Shown piece after piece: positions 1-8,996 of a stretch of DNA of 64,000 nucleotides. Under the pieces are notes generated by a model, which worked only from the letters and a program-made list of their open reading frames with translations, was not told the origin of the DNA and made no database searches. The stretch comes from Chitinibacter tainanensis DSM 15459. GTDB taxonomy: Bacteria > Pseudomonadota > Gammaproteobacteria > Burkholderiales > Chitinibacteraceae. The position numbers and the translations under genes are program-made. The first letter of the stretch is position 1; every line of letters starts with the position of its first letter. The stretch spans positions 271,619-335,618 of the forward strand of contig NZ_KE386951.1 in the NCBI RefSeq assembly GCF_000429785.1, read 5' to 3'.

Positions 1-1680
1 AAACTATTAGCTGGCCGCTTTGATCGCTCGCACGACGCCAGCCACCTCAATAGCAGCATTGATCTGGCCTGGGGCCCCAATCAACTCAAACTCACCGCGC
101 ATGTGTATGCGCAAAAACGCGATAACTGGCAAACTGCGCTCACGCTGGTGGTGGGGGCGCTGTCATTGCTGATGCTGGCCTCCACCTGGGCGCTACGCCG
201 GCACATCAAAGAGCGCCAGCGCACCGAAGCCCAGTTGCGCCAGGAGCAAGCCCTGCGTGAATCGATGGAAAACTCGCTGGTCACCGGCATTCGGGCCATG
301 GACCTAGAAGGCCGGCTCTTCTATGTGAACCGTGCGTTTTGCGAGATGGTGGGCTATTCACAGGAAAAACTCTTGGGCGCTTCGCACCCCATGCCCTACT
401 GGCCGCCGGAAGACATCGAAGAATGCATGGCCATTTACCGTGCGATTCTCAGTGGCCGTGCCGATAGCACCGGCTACCAGATGCGCTTTATGCGCAGCAA
501 TGGCGAGCGCTTTGATGTGCGGCTGTATGCCACCAAGCTGATTGATGGTGAAGGTGTGCACACCGGCTGGATTAGCGCAATTTACGACATTACCGAGCTA
601 CAGCGCGAGCGCGAGGCACTGCAAGCGTCGCATGAGCGTTTTGTGGCCGTGCTCAATGGCCTAGATGCGGCGGTATCGGTGTCCGATGCCAATTCAGGCG
701 AGCTACTGCTGTCCAACCGGCAATTTGATCGCGCTTTTGATATCCCCGAAAAACACGGCCGTTATTGCAATATTCCGGTGGTTAGCCGGCATAAACGCCT
801 GCCGGTCGATGGCGAATGGTTTGATGATTTTCACCAGCGCTGGTATCAGGTAAAAAGCCGCAGCAGCGTGTGGGTAGATGGCTCCGAAGTGTGGCTGGAA
901 ATCGCCACCGATGTCACAGTACTGAAAACCGCGCAGGAGCAAGAGCGCCAGCAAAACGAGCAACTCCAGCAAACCACCCGCCTGATCAGCATGGGCGAAA
1001 TGGCCTCCAGCCTTGCGCATGAGCTCAACCAGCCGCTGGCCGCCATTGCCAGCTATGCCACTGGCTGCCGCAATGTGCTGTCGCAAGCCGAGCCCAATGT
1101 GGCGCAACTGGATCAGGCGATTGAAAAAATGGCCGCGCAGGCCAAACGCGCCGGGCAAATCATCCGCGGAATTCGCGAATTCGTGCAGCGCCGCGCACCG
1201 CACCGCACCCGCTGCGAAGTGAGTGAGCTTTTGGAAACTGTGCTCACCTTATTAGGCGCAGAGATCAAAAAAGCCCAAGTCAAACTGCAAGTCGAGCGCG
1301 ACCCAGAGCTGCCGGCAATTTACGCCGATGCCGTGATGCTGGAACAAGTCATGTTTAATCTGAGCAAAAACGCCATCGAAGCGATGGCCGCTACGCCTGT
1401 GAAAGATCGGGCACTCAAGATCATCTTGCGCAAACAGGACGAAATGCTGGCAGTCAGCATTATTGATCGCGGTACCGGCATCAGCGACGAGCAGATGGAG
1501 CAGCTCTTCAAGCCCTTCTACACCACCAAGGGCAGCGGCATGGGCATGGGGCTGAATATCTGCCGCTCGATCATCGAGCACCATCAGGGCCGGCTGTGGG
1601 TGGAGGCCAACCCTGCCGGCGGCACGATTTTCCGCTTTACTCTGCCCCTAGTGCTCGAAAACGAAGCCTACGAGCCTTAG
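1..1680 (+). CDS. PAS-domain sensor histidine kinase (5' end outside window)
   Basis: The frame is open from base 1, so the N-terminal sensor part is cut by the window edge; a GTG at 103 opens the frame but is probably internal. A membrane helix is encoded around bases 160-225 (TALTLVVGALSLLMLASTWA), so the lost part is likely periplasmic. A PAS domain follows (about 270-600) with a PAC-like end, then a second degenerate PAS region (about 640-920). The kinase core has an H-box with the phospho-accepting His at base 1018 (SLAHELNQPLAA), an N-box (NLSKNAIEAM), and G boxes (DRGTGIS, GSGMGMGL). By family it autophosphorylates and passes phosphate to a FixJ/NarL-type regulator. The best partner in view is the regulator at 8997-9614, seven opposite-strand genes away. 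It ends in TAG and its tail overlaps arnD by 4 bases. The signal sensed is unknown. Confidence 0.9.
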   Translation, partial: KLLAGRFDRSHDASHLNSSIDLAWGPNQLKLTAHVYAQKRDNWQTALTLVVGALSLLMLASTWALRRHIKERQRTEAQLRQEQALRESMENSLVTGIRAMDLEGRLFYVNRAFCEMVGYSQEKLLGASHPMPYWPPEDIEECMAIYRAILSGRADSTGYQMRFMRSNGERFDVRLYATKLIDGEGVHTGWISAIYDITELQREREALQASHERFVAVLNGLDAAVSVSDANSGELLLSNRQFDRAFDIPEKHGRYCNIPVVSRHKRLPVDGEWFDDFHQRWYQVKSRSSVWVDGSEVWLEIATDVTVLKTAQEQERQQNEQLQQTTRLISMGEMASSLAHELNQPLAAIASYATGCRNVLSQAEPNVAQLDQAIEKMAAQAKRAGQIIRGIREFVQRRAPHRTRCEVSELLETVLTLLGAEIKKAQVKLQVERDPELPAIYADAVMLEQVMFNLSKNAIEAMAATPVKDRALKIILRKQDEMLAVSIIDRGTGISDEQMEQLFKPFYTTKGSGMGMGLNICRSIIEHHQGRLWVEANPAGGTIFRFTLPLVLENEAYEP

Positions 1681-2597
1681 GCCGCCAAGTAAGGCGGGCC
1701 TTGCAGCTCCAGCTCGCCACTGCGGCCAGGCACTTCACCGCGGCGGCGGTAGTGTTTGGGTAGATGCGGTAGATTTAAGCCCGCCAGCGCCGTCTCGCCA
1801 CTCACCAGCTGATATCCTTGCGCAAGCCAGCCTTGCAGCAGCCGTTCCAGTACTGGCAAGAGTTTCTGCCCTTCAAGCTCCGCATGCAGGGTGAACACCT
1901 GCAATGAGTTCGCCTCAGCGCTTAAAGCCAGCAAAGCCTCATGCACATTCTCGGCCTGCCAGCCATCACGCCCGAGCAACTCATCCAGCGTGGGCAAGGT
2001 GGTGGGCAGCTGTGGCACGCCAATCACCTCACCTGCCTCGTTCATCGGCCAGTATGGCGCTGTACCGCGGCTGTCGGAGGCATAGCGCAATCCGAGAGCC
2101 AGTTGCTGGCGGTAGGCCGCTTCATTCATTTGCCAGCCGGCGGCACCATGCGTTAGCGGGGCACAGCCAAAAACCTGGCGAAAACGCATGACCGCAGACT
2201 CCAGCTGCCGCGCAGTCCAAGCGGATGTTTGTGTGGGCACCTGATCTTGCCAAGCCACGTGGTCCCAGCAATGAATCCCAACTTCAAACCCAGCCTGCTG
2301 CACTTGCTGCAAGATCGCTGCGCCTTGCCGGCCAATATCGGGGCCGGGTAACAGCACGCCATACAGTAAAGTGCGCCAGCCATAATGCGACAGCACTGAA
2401 GTGCGCGAAACTTTACGCAAAAAGCCTGGGCGAAAGACCCGTTTAAGCGCCCGCCCGGTGTGATCTGGCCCCAAACTAAACAAAAAGGTCGCCCCGACCT
2501 GATAGCGCTGAAATAAGTCGACCAGCCGTGGTACACCTTCGCAGGTGCCCCGCCAGGTATCTACATCCACTTTCAACACCAGCTGACGCGACATCAC
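1677..2597 (-). CDS. arnD: 4-deoxy-4-formamido-L-arabinose-phosphoundecaprenol deformylase
   Basis: ArnD removes the formyl group from undecaprenyl-phosphate-Ara4FN on the inner face of the inner membrane, giving the lipid-linked Ara4N donor that ArnT uses on lipid A. It belongs to the NodB/polysaccharide deacetylase fold. Visible signatures are the early VDVDTWRG motif (Asp11 and Asp13) and an HCWDH metal pair (His109, His113). The length, about 305 residues, is normal. It is the last gene of the arn operon. The GTG at 2597 and the ATG at 2594 are both possible starts; the ATG overlaps the upstream decarboxylase stop by one base (TGATG), which argues for coupled translation. It converges with the sensor kinase, overlapping its tail by 4 bases. 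Confidence 0.93.
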   Translation of the reverse strand: MMSRQLVLKVDVDTWRGTCEGVPRLVDLFQRYQVGATFLFSLGPDHTGRALKRVFRPGFLRKVSRTSVLSHYGWRTLLYGVLLPGPDIGRQGAAILQQVQQAGFEVGIHCWDHVAWQDQVPTQTSAWTARQLESAVMRFRQVFGCAPLTHGAAGWQMNEAAYRQQLALGLRYASDSRGTAPYWPMNEAGEVIGVPQLPTTLPTLDELLGRDGWQAENVHEALLALSAEANSLQVFTLHAELEGQKLLPVLERLLQGWLAQGYQLVSGETALAGLNLPHLPKHYRRRGEVPGRSGELELQGPPYLAA

Positions 2598-3640
2598 GCC
2601 ACCGCCAAATCGCGTTCGGCCGCAAACTCATCGCGGTAAAATTCAAAAATCCCCCGCAAAGCTTCCTGCATACTCACTTGTGGCTGCCAGCCCAAGTCGG
2701 CCATGGTATTGCTGATTTTCGGCACCCGATTTTGCACATCCTGATAGCCCTGGCCGTAATACGCCCCAGCCGTGGTCTCCACGACCTGCACCTGCGCTAC
2801 ACCCGCGGCATATTCAGGATATTCACGCGCCAAGGCCAGCATCATGTCGGCCAGCTCGCGTATCGAGTAGTTGTTGTGCGGGTTGCCAATATTGTAAATC
2901 TGCCCGCTTGCTTTCCCACCGGGGTTAGCAATGATGCTCATCAGCGCATCAATCCCATCGTTGATGTAGGTAAAAGCGCGTTTTTGCCGGCCACCATCCA
3001 CCAGCTGAATAGTTTCGCCACGCACGATATGCCCCAGAAACTGGGTGATCACCCGGCTAGAGCCTTCCTTCGGCGTGTGTATGCTATCGAGCCCACCCCC
3101 AATCCAGTTAAAGGGGCGAAACAGCGTGTAATCCAGGCCTTCTTGCTGACCATAGGCCGCAATCACGCGATCCATCAATTGCTTCGAACAAGCGTAAATC
3201 CAGCGCGGTTTATTGATGGGCCCATACACCAGCTCCGACTGCTCGGGGTCAAACTCCTCATCGCGGCACATGCCATACACCTCGGAAGTCGACGGAAACA
3301 CCACCCGCTTGCGGTATTTGACACACCATTTGATGATGGGCAGATTCGCTTCAAAATCGAGCTCAAACACCCGCAATGGCGCCTGCACATAGGTTGCGGG
3401 CGTGGCGATCGCGACCAGCGGCAGCACCACATCACATTTTTTAACGTGATATTCGATCCACTCGCGATTAACCGTGATGTCACCTTCAAAGAAATGAAAG
3501 CGCGGATGTGGCATAAATTCGCGCACCTTGTCGGCATACATATCCATGCCAAACACTTCCCAGTTGGTGGTGGCCAAAATGCGCTTGGTGAGGTGATGGC
3601 CGATAAAACCATTCACGCCCAGTATCAGTACTTTTTTCAT
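2594..3640 (-). CDS. arnA: UDP-glucuronate decarboxylase, stand-alone C-terminal half of ArnA
   Basis: This 348-residue short-chain dehydrogenase oxidises and decarboxylates UDP-glucuronic acid to UDP-4-keto-pentose, the first committed step of Ara4N synthesis. The NAD site GVNGFIGHHL is at residues 8-17. Residues matching the ArnA dehydrogenase catalytic set are visible: Ser119-Glu120 (STSEVYG), Tyr149 and Lys153 (YACSK) and Arg221 (KRAF). In enterobacteria this domain is fused behind the formyltransferase; here the two are separate adjacent genes 18 bases apart. Some free-standing homologues, such as those in Ralstonia, also make UDP-xylose, so a double activity is possible. The gene is translationally coupled to arnD. 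Confidence 0.92.
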   Translation of the reverse strand: MKKVLILGVNGFIGHHLTKRILATTNWEVFGMDMYADKVREFMPHPRFHFFEGDITVNREWIEYHVKKCDVVLPLVAIATPATYVQAPLRVFELDFEANLPIIKWCVKYRKRVVFPSTSEVYGMCRDEEFDPEQSELVYGPINKPRWIYACSKQLMDRVIAAYGQQEGLDYTLFRPFNWIGGGLDSIHTPKEGSSRVITQFLGHIVRGETIQLVDGGRQKRAFTYINDGIDALMSIIANPGGKASGQIYNIGNPHNNYSIRELADMMLALAREYPEYAAGVAQVQVVETTAGAYYGQGYQDVQNRVPKISNTMADLGWQPQVSMQEALRGIFEFYRDEFAAERDLAVA

Positions 3641-3658
3641 GCGATCATCTCTTGTCGG

Positions 3659-4591
3659 TCAAGCGGGATTACTCAAACGGATCCGACCCTGCAGCGCACG
3701 GGCGATTTCGGGTTCAGCGAGCGAGCGGCCATCCAGCTCGCCCGCCAAGACTTGCAATAGCCCACCCTCGGTGGTGTAAATCACCCACCGTTGCTGCTCA
3801 TCGAGCTGCAAACAGCAGGCTTGCGGCGGATAGCCGTCTTCGGCCAGCACCCGGGTTTGCCAGAGCACCAGCCGCCCCAGCGGCAAATCGGCAAACGCCC
3901 CCGGATACGGATAACTAACCGCACGCACCAAGTTATGAATCACCCGCGCGGGCTGGTGCCAATCAATCCGCCCATCCTCCGGTCGGCGTCCGCCAAAATA
4001 CCCCCCTAGGGTAAGATCTTGCGGGCGATGATCCGCTTTGCCCTCAAGCAAATACGGCAGACATTGATACAGGCACATCTCAGCCGCCACGGTGACCTTG
4101 GCAAATACCTCGTGGGCCGTATCGTCCGGCAAAATCGGTACCGCCTGCTGACCCACGATCGGGCCGTTATCCGGCTTGGTATTCATTTGATGCAGCGTGG
4201 CACCCGTTATACGGGCCCCGTGTAGCACCGCCCAATTCACCGGCGCTCGCCCACGAAACTGTGGCAACAAGGAGCCGTGCATGTTGTAAGCCCCACGGGT
4301 TGGGATCGCCAGCAACGGCGCCTGCAGCAGCTGGCGATAATAAAAGCTGAACAGAAAATCCGGCGCCAACGCGGCCACCTGAGCCACCACGGCCGGGTCG
4401 TTAACATCGGCAGGGGCAATACAGGGCAAACCATATTGCGCACAGAGGCCCGCTACCGAGGAAAACCAGATCTGCTCGCGCGGATCATCGGTGTGGGTCA
4501 CTACCAGCGCGACCTCTACGCCAGCCGCGAGCAACACCTGCAAGCAGCGCACGCCGACATTGTGATAGGCAAACACCACCGCTCTAGTCAT
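3659..4591 (-). CDS. UDP-Ara4N formyltransferase, stand-alone N-terminal half of ArnA
   Basis: It formylates UDP-4-amino-4-deoxy-L-arabinose using 10-formyl-tetrahydrofolate, which drives the pathway forward before transfer to undecaprenyl phosphate. The 310-residue protein has the formyltransferase catalytic triad in the expected order: Asn103 and His105 in AYNMHGSLLP, and Asp141 in NTKPDNGP. A C-terminal OB-like domain follows. The start ATG at 4591 overlaps the end of arnC by 8 bases. It corresponds to the N-terminal domain of the fused ArnA protein, split off as a separate gene. The amino-sugar formyltransferases of O-antigen pathways are an alternative, but the surrounding arn genes decide the assignment. 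Confidence 0.9.
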   Translation of the reverse strand: MTRAVVFAYHNVGVRCLQVLLAAGVEVALVVTHTDDPREQIWFSSVAGLCAQYGLPCIAPADVNDPAVVAQVAALAPDFLFSFYYRQLLQAPLLAIPTRGAYNMHGSLLPQFRGRAPVNWAVLHGARITGATLHQMNTKPDNGPIVGQQAVPILPDDTAHEVFAKVTVAAEMCLYQCLPYLLEGKADHRPQDLTLGGYFGGRRPEDGRIDWHQPARVIHNLVRAVSYPYPGAFADLPLGRLVLWQTRVLAEDGYPPQACCLQLDEQQRWVIYTTEGGLLQVLAGELDGRSLAEPEIARALQGRIRLSNPA

Positions 4592-5561
4592 GCGTCACCT
4601 CACTGCTTTGCTCCAGCACGGCCGCAATCAGATAGCGCGGGCGGGTGCGCACTTCTTGATAAATGCGCCCGATATATTCACCCAGAAGCCCGATCCCAAA
4701 CAGTGCGATGCCCACCAGAAAGAACACTAGGGCAAACAGGGTAAACATGCCGCCCTCTTCCGGGCCGATCCACAAGCGGCGGGCCAGCAAATACACAAAC
4801 AGCAGCGCTGAGCCGAGCGCCACCAACATGCCCAGCATCGAAAACAGCTGTAGTGGCACCAGGGAAAACCCGGTCATCAGGTCAAAATTCAGGCGGATTA
4901 GGCTATACAGCGAGTATTTTGATTCGCCAGCATGGCGCTCCTCATGCCCCACTACCACCTCGGTTGGGCGCTGCGCAAACGAATAGGCCAGCGCGGGGAT
5001 AAAGGTATGCATTTCATCGCATTGATTGATAATGTCGATAATGCGGCGGCTATAGGCCCGCATCATGCAGCCTTGATCGGTCATTTTGATGCGGGTGATT
5101 TTCTCGCGAAGCCGATTCATCGCCCGGCTGGCCACATGTCGCCACCAATGATCATTACGCTGCCGACGTATCGAGCCCACGTAATCAAAGCCTTCCGCCA
5201 TCGGCGCCAGCAGGCGGCCAATGTCTTCGGGCGGGTTCTGCAGATCGGCATCCAGGGTGACAATCTGCTCGCCCCGCGCATGAGCAAAGCCCGCCAAAAT
5301 CGCCCGGTGCTGGCCAAAATTGCCGTTAAATAAAATCACCCGGGTTTCGCCCGGCCTCTGGGCATATTGCTCGCTGAGCAAACCTGCCGATCGATCGCGG
5401 CTGCCGTCATTGATAAAAATGACTTCATAGCGCAAACCGAGGGCGTCCAGCGCCGGATATAAGCGGGCAAACAAAGCAGGCAGGCTGGCCTCTTCGTTGT
5501 AAACCGGAATCACCACGCTGAGCTGTGGTGCTGCTAAGTGACTAACTCGATCATTCATCAT
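4584..5561 (-). CDS. arnC: undecaprenyl-phosphate 4-deoxy-4-formamido-L-arabinose transferase
   Basis: ArnC transfers Ara4FN from UDP to undecaprenyl phosphate at the inner membrane. The 325-residue product is a family 2 glycosyltransferase, with the N-terminal LSVVIPVYNEE strand, a TLDADLQNPPED metal/nucleotide motif, and two hydrophobic helices near the C terminus (about residues 235-305). The frame stays open to 5603, but the ATG at 5561 is preferred: it overlaps the arnB stop as ATGA, and the resulting length matches the family (about 322). It lies between arnB and the formyltransferase gene in the tightly packed arn operon. Confidence 0.93.
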   Translation of the reverse strand: MMNDRVSHLAAPQLSVVIPVYNEEASLPALFARLYPALDALGLRYEVIFINDGSRDRSAGLLSEQYAQRPGETRVILFNGNFGQHRAILAGFAHARGEQIVTLDADLQNPPEDIGRLLAPMAEGFDYVGSIRRQRNDHWWRHVASRAMNRLREKITRIKMTDQGCMMRAYSRRIIDIINQCDEMHTFIPALAYSFAQRPTEVVVGHEERHAGESKYSLYSLIRLNFDLMTGFSLVPLQLFSMLGMLVALGSALLFVYLLARRLWIGPEEGGMFTLFALVFFLVGIALFGIGLLGEYIGRIYQEVRTRPRYLIAAVLEQSSEVTHD

Positions 5562-6694
5562 GCGGCTCGCCAAGTTTGAGTGGCCGTCACCAAGGCTGCG
5601 CACACCCGCTCAACGGCAGCATCGGGCATCGCTGGGAAAAGCGGCAAAGTTAAAATCCGTGCCGCGACGTCCAGCGTGTGCGGCAAATCCGTGGGTTGCC
5701 AGCCCTGCGACCGATACAGGCTTAGGGTATGCACCGCCGGATAATGCACCCCCGCGCCGATGCCCAGTTCTTTCAATTGCGCCAGCAAGGCCGGGCGTTG
5801 CGACGCCTGCGCGGCCGGGAGCAACACCTGGAACATATGCCAATTGCTGTTGGTGAAATCAGCGGGCGGCAGCTGCCAGTGTGGCCCCAGCTCGGCATGC
5901 GGCCAGCAAGCAAAATAGCGCTGCGCCAGCACCCGCCGGCGCGCATTCAATTCATCCAGCCGCCGCAGCTGCCCCAAACCGATTGCAGCCGCAATATCAG
6001 TTAAATTGGCTTTACCACCGGGCAAAACACAGTCGTAAGTGCCATCTGGCGCACGCTCCACCCCTTGCAAACGCCAGAGCTCAAACGCCCTCGCCTCCTC
6101 AGCCGTGTTCATCACCAGGCAACCGCCCTCTCCGGTAGTGATGTTTTTATTCGGGTGAAAACTAAAGACGGTAAGGTCGCCAAAGCTGCCCAACTCACGC
6201 CCCTGCCACTGCGCCCCTTGCGCCTGGGCTGCGTCTTCAATCACCCGCAAGCCATATCGTTGGGCCAGTTCGTACAAAGCCTCGCGATCCAGCGGCAACC
6301 CTGCGAGATCCACCGGCAGGATTGCTTTGGTGCGGGGGGTAATCGCGGCGGGAACGCGCTGTAGATCAAGCAACCGGGTGCGGGGGTCGATATCCACAAA
6401 CACCGGTGTGGCGCCCACTGCCAAAATCGCATTCGCCGTCGCCACCCAGGTCAGGGCGGTGGTGATTACCTCATCACCACCGCCCACGCCCGCAATGCGC
6501 AAGGCAAACTCCAGCGCGGCGGTGGCGGAGCTCGCCAGCCGCACCGGTCGCCCACCTGCTCGCACCGAGAGTTGCGCTTCCAGTTCGCGACAACGCGGAC
6601 CAGTGGTTAACCAGCCCGAACGCAAGACCGCCGCTACTTCAGCGATCGTGGCCTCATCAATGTCCGGCCGGGTAAAGGGGAGAAAATCGTCCAC
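5558..6694 (-). CDS. arnB: UDP-4-amino-4-deoxy-L-arabinose aminotransferase
   Basis: ArnB is a PLP-dependent DegT/DnrJ/EryC1 aminotransferase that converts UDP-4-keto-pentose to UDP-Ara4N using glutamate. The 378-residue sequence has the LTWVATANAI and VIEDAAQAQGA family blocks, and the PLP lysine is at residue 183 (FSFHPNKNITTGEGG). It starts 11 bases after arnE and overlaps arnC by 4 bases (ATGA). The same fold is used in other nucleotide-amino-sugar routes; the operon context makes Ara4N by far the likeliest product. Confidence 0.93.
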   Translation of the reverse strand: MDDFLPFTRPDIDEATIAEVAAVLRSGWLTTGPRCRELEAQLSVRAGGRPVRLASSATAALEFALRIAGVGGGDEVITTALTWVATANAILAVGATPVFVDIDPRTRLLDLQRVPAAITPRTKAILPVDLAGLPLDREALYELAQRYGLRVIEDAAQAQGAQWQGRELGSFGDLTVFSFHPNKNITTGEGGCLVMNTAEEARAFELWRLQGVERAPDGTYDCVLPGGKANLTDIAAAIGLGQLRRLDELNARRRVLAQRYFACWPHAELGPHWQLPPADFTNSNWHMFQVLLPAAQASQRPALLAQLKELGIGAGVHYPAVHTLSLYRSQGWQPTDLPHTLDVAARILTLPLFPAMPDAAVERVCAALVTATQTWRAA

Positions 6695-6705
6695 TCAGTG
6701 CTTCC

Positions 6706-7089
6706 TTAATGTGGTCCGGCGCTGCGGGCAACCAGTAACACACCCGCCAAAATTACCGTAATACCCAGCACCCGCTGTACGCTTAGTGCTTCGCCAAAGC
6801 AGTAATAGGCCAGCAAGGCATTGAGCACATAGCCCAAGGACAGCATCGGATACGCCACGCTCACCTCTACACGTGACAGCGCCGCAATCCACACCAACAC
6901 GCTTAATACATAACAAGCTAAGCCCGTCAGAATGGGTAAATTGCCGGCCAGAGCCAGCAGAGTTGGCCCCCAGGCGGCAGGGTGTAGCCCAATCTCACCC
7001 AGCGATCGCGTGCCTGCTTTTAAAAGCAGCTGTGCAATGGCGTTCAGCATTACCCCACTCAAAATCAAGGCCCAGCTGATGGCGCTCAT
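6706..7089 (-). CDS. arnE: small EamA/SMR-type membrane protein, ArnE-like flippase subunit
   Basis: A 127-residue, very hydrophobic protein with about four membrane helices in the layout of small multidrug resistance/EamA half-transporters. In enterobacteria ArnE and ArnF together are proposed to flip undecaprenyl-phosphate-Ara4N to the periplasmic face. Only one such gene exists here, so it may act as a homodimer, or its partner may be elsewhere. The start codon overlaps the arnT stop as ATGA and arnB follows after 11 bases, so it is a true operon member. The assignment to ArnE rather than ArnF is not certain from sequence alone. Confidence 0.8.
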   Translation of the reverse strand: MSAISWALILSGVMLNAIAQLLLKAGTRSLGEIGLHPAAWGPTLLALAGNLPILTGLACYVLSVLVWIAALSRVEVSVAYPMLSLGYVLNALLAYYCFGEALSVQRVLGITVILAGVLLVARSAGPH

Positions 7090-8747
7090 GGTTTAGCCAC
7101 CACCATGCGCCGATGATCGCGATACACCACGCGCATGGGTAAACCTTGCTGTTGCAACTCGCGATAAGTGGATTCATCCAGTAAAACCAGCACGGCGGGC
7201 AAGCTCTGCCAGCGGGTCAGAAACTGCGGCATGCTCAGAGCCACGCCCGGCTCGGCTTGCTGCCCAAAGGCAAATTCATCTTGGTATTCCACTTGAGTTA
7301 CTGGCCGGCCCAGATAAAACGGCAACGTTTGCTCGTAGGTGCGCACGGTGAAAAATGGCACTGCCAGCGACGTATGCTGCCCCACCTGCGCCAGCAGCGC
7401 TTTGCTGCTTTTCAAATTGCCATATTCATCATGGCCGGCGCTGCCCACCACCACGGTGAGCACACTGCCTAGCGCCAGACAGCGCAGCGCCGGGCGCAAA
7501 GCGCCTTGCCCGAGATAGCGCCAAGCCGAGGCTGCCGCGAGCAAAAAGAGTAAGGCCGCCGCCCCAAGGTAATTCGCAAAATGCTGCACGACTTCCAGCG
7601 GCGTATTGCCCGAGGCAAACCGGCCCGCTAGTGGCACATACAGCAGCACGAGCGCCCACAAACCAATCGGCAGCCATAGATAAGGCCGCCAGCGGGCTGG
7701 GTTGCCACGGGCCAAAGTCTGGGCCAACAGCAGCGCCAAAGCGGGAAACATCGGCAAAATATACGAAGGCAGTTTCGAGCCGGAAACACTGAAAAACACC
7801 AGTACAAAGCCGGCCCAGATCAGCAAAAATCGATTGGGCTGCCAACCCGCCGGTGGGTTGTGCTGCCAGCCCTCGCGCACCAGCTTTGGCAGCCAAGCGC
7901 TCCACGGCAGAAAACCGGCGAATAAAATCGGCAGGAAATACCAGATCGCGCCGGTGCGGCGATGCTCGGTAGTCAGATAGCGCTGAAAGTGTTCATGAAT
8001 AAAGAAAAATTCGGCAAAGCCTGGGTTGCGGGCACTCACCAGCCAGAACCAAGGCACCGTCAATGCCAAAAGCAGCGCCAACCCACTCAGCCATGGCATC
8101 ACCCGCCACAGCCGCCAATCGCGGCAAACGAGGCTATACAGCAACAGACTAGCGCCCGGAATCACCAACCCAACCAGCCCCTTCGCCAACACCGCGCCCG
8201 CCATCGCAACCCAAGCCAGCCGCAGGCTCCAGCGCTGCTGTTGCGGCGTTACTTCAGTATGCATGGCATACATCACCGCACACAGTACTGCGCTTAAGCA
8301 GGCGGTAAGACCCATATCCAGGGTCAGAAAATGACTATTCCCAACAATCCACAGCGAGCCGGCCAGCACCAGCGCTGCGATTTCACCCAGCTCCCAGAGT
8401 TTGTGCGCAGTCCAGCCCACCACAGCAACCGCCAGCAAGCCAGTGAACCCCGGCCAGAATCGGGCGGCAAATTCATTCACCCCAAACAGCGCCATGCTCG
8501 CGGCCCCAGCCCAGTATTGCAGCGGTGGCTTTTCAAAATACAAAATGCCATTCAGTCGGGGCGTTACCCAATCACCTGATTGCAACATCTGCAGCGCCAA
8601 GCTGGCATAGCGGCCTTCATCGGGGCTAATCAGATCGCGCACTGGCAAACTGGCTAGCCACAGCACAATCAAGCCCAGCCAAAACCCAAGCGCCGGGCGA
8701 TCTAATTGCGCCCAGCGATGTTGCCCGCCCAGTTTCACCGAATTCAT
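7086..8747 (-). CDS. arnT: lipid A 4-amino-4-deoxy-L-arabinosyltransferase, GT39/83 family
   Basis: ArnT transfers Ara4N from undecaprenyl phosphate to lipid A phosphates on the periplasmic face of the inner membrane, lowering surface charge and giving resistance to cationic peptides and polymyxin. The 553-residue protein has the GT-C loop motif LISPDEGRYASLALQM soon after the first helix, the FEKPPLQYW block, and about ten to twelve hydrophobic helices before a C-terminal soluble domain. The open frame reaches 8918, but the ATG at 8747 is chosen because it has a GAGGG upstream and places the first helix normally; the extra 57 residues are Cys/Arg-rich and unlike the family. It is the first gene of the arn operon. 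Confidence 0.88.
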   Translation of the reverse strand: MNSVKLGGQHRWAQLDRPALGFWLGLIVLWLASLPVRDLISPDEGRYASLALQMLQSGDWVTPRLNGILYFEKPPLQYWAGAASMALFGVNEFAARFWPGFTGLLAVAVVGWTAHKLWELGEIAALVLAGSLWIVGNSHFLTLDMGLTACLSAVLCAVMYAMHTEVTPQQQRWSLRLAWVAMAGAVLAKGLVGLVIPGASLLLYSLVCRDWRLWRVMPWLSGLALLLALTVPWFWLVSARNPGFAEFFFIHEHFQRYLTTEHRRTGAIWYFLPILFAGFLPWSAWLPKLVREGWQHNPPAGWQPNRFLLIWAGFVLVFFSVSGSKLPSYILPMFPALALLLAQTLARGNPARWRPYLWLPIGLWALVLLYVPLAGRFASGNTPLEVVQHFANYLGAAALLFLLAAASAWRYLGQGALRPALRCLALGSVLTVVVGSAGHDEYGNLKSSKALLAQVGQHTSLAVPFFTVRTYEQTLPFYLGRPVTQVEYQDEFAFGQQAEPGVALSMPQFLTRWQSLPAVLVLLDESTYRELQQQGLPMRVVYRDHRRMVVAKP

Positions 8748-8853
8748 CAACCGCCCAGCCCTCGATGCGAGTACCTGATCGCGATGCGACCATATGGAAT
8801 GCGGGGCAGTGTATTGCGGGCAGATAAAACATTGATGACAGCCAGCCGAAAGC

Positions 8854-8873
8854 CGCTGTCGCACGCGACAGCG
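8854..8873. promoter_or_regulatory. inverted repeat in the divergent arnT/response-regulator gap
   Basis: The arms CGCTGTCG and CGACAGCG pair perfectly around a 4-base loop. On the plus strand the hairpin is followed by ATTTTTC, which resembles a weak intrinsic terminator pointing at the response-regulator gene. It could equally be an operator, because it lies midway between two divergent starts. The wider gap, 8748-8996, holds no gene and no convincing sigma-70 promoter by eye. Confidence 0.45.
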
Positions 8874-8996
8874 ATTTTTCACCGCCAATTGCCCAACAGG
8901 CAGGCGAATCATGCACAATACTGGCTATATGTCATTTATGCGTCCCCACTAGCTGGCTGCCAGTGCTGAGCGACGCCAAAAACTGGAGTTTGCGCC

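Noticed and set aside
2528..3760. Long plus-strand open frame (410 codons) across the arn decarboxylase gene
   Set aside because: It is antisense to a well-supported gene with intact catalytic motifs, and its translation is His/Arg/Gln-rich with no family features, as expected from a high-GC shadow frame.
8748..8918. 57-codon upstream extension of arnT
   Set aside because: The extension is Cys/Arg-rich, contains the inverted repeat, and is unlike any ArnT N terminus; the ATG at 8747 has a ribosome site.
8748..8996. PmrA-type box controlling arnT
   Set aside because: No paired TTAA-like direct repeats with the right spacing were found in the gap.
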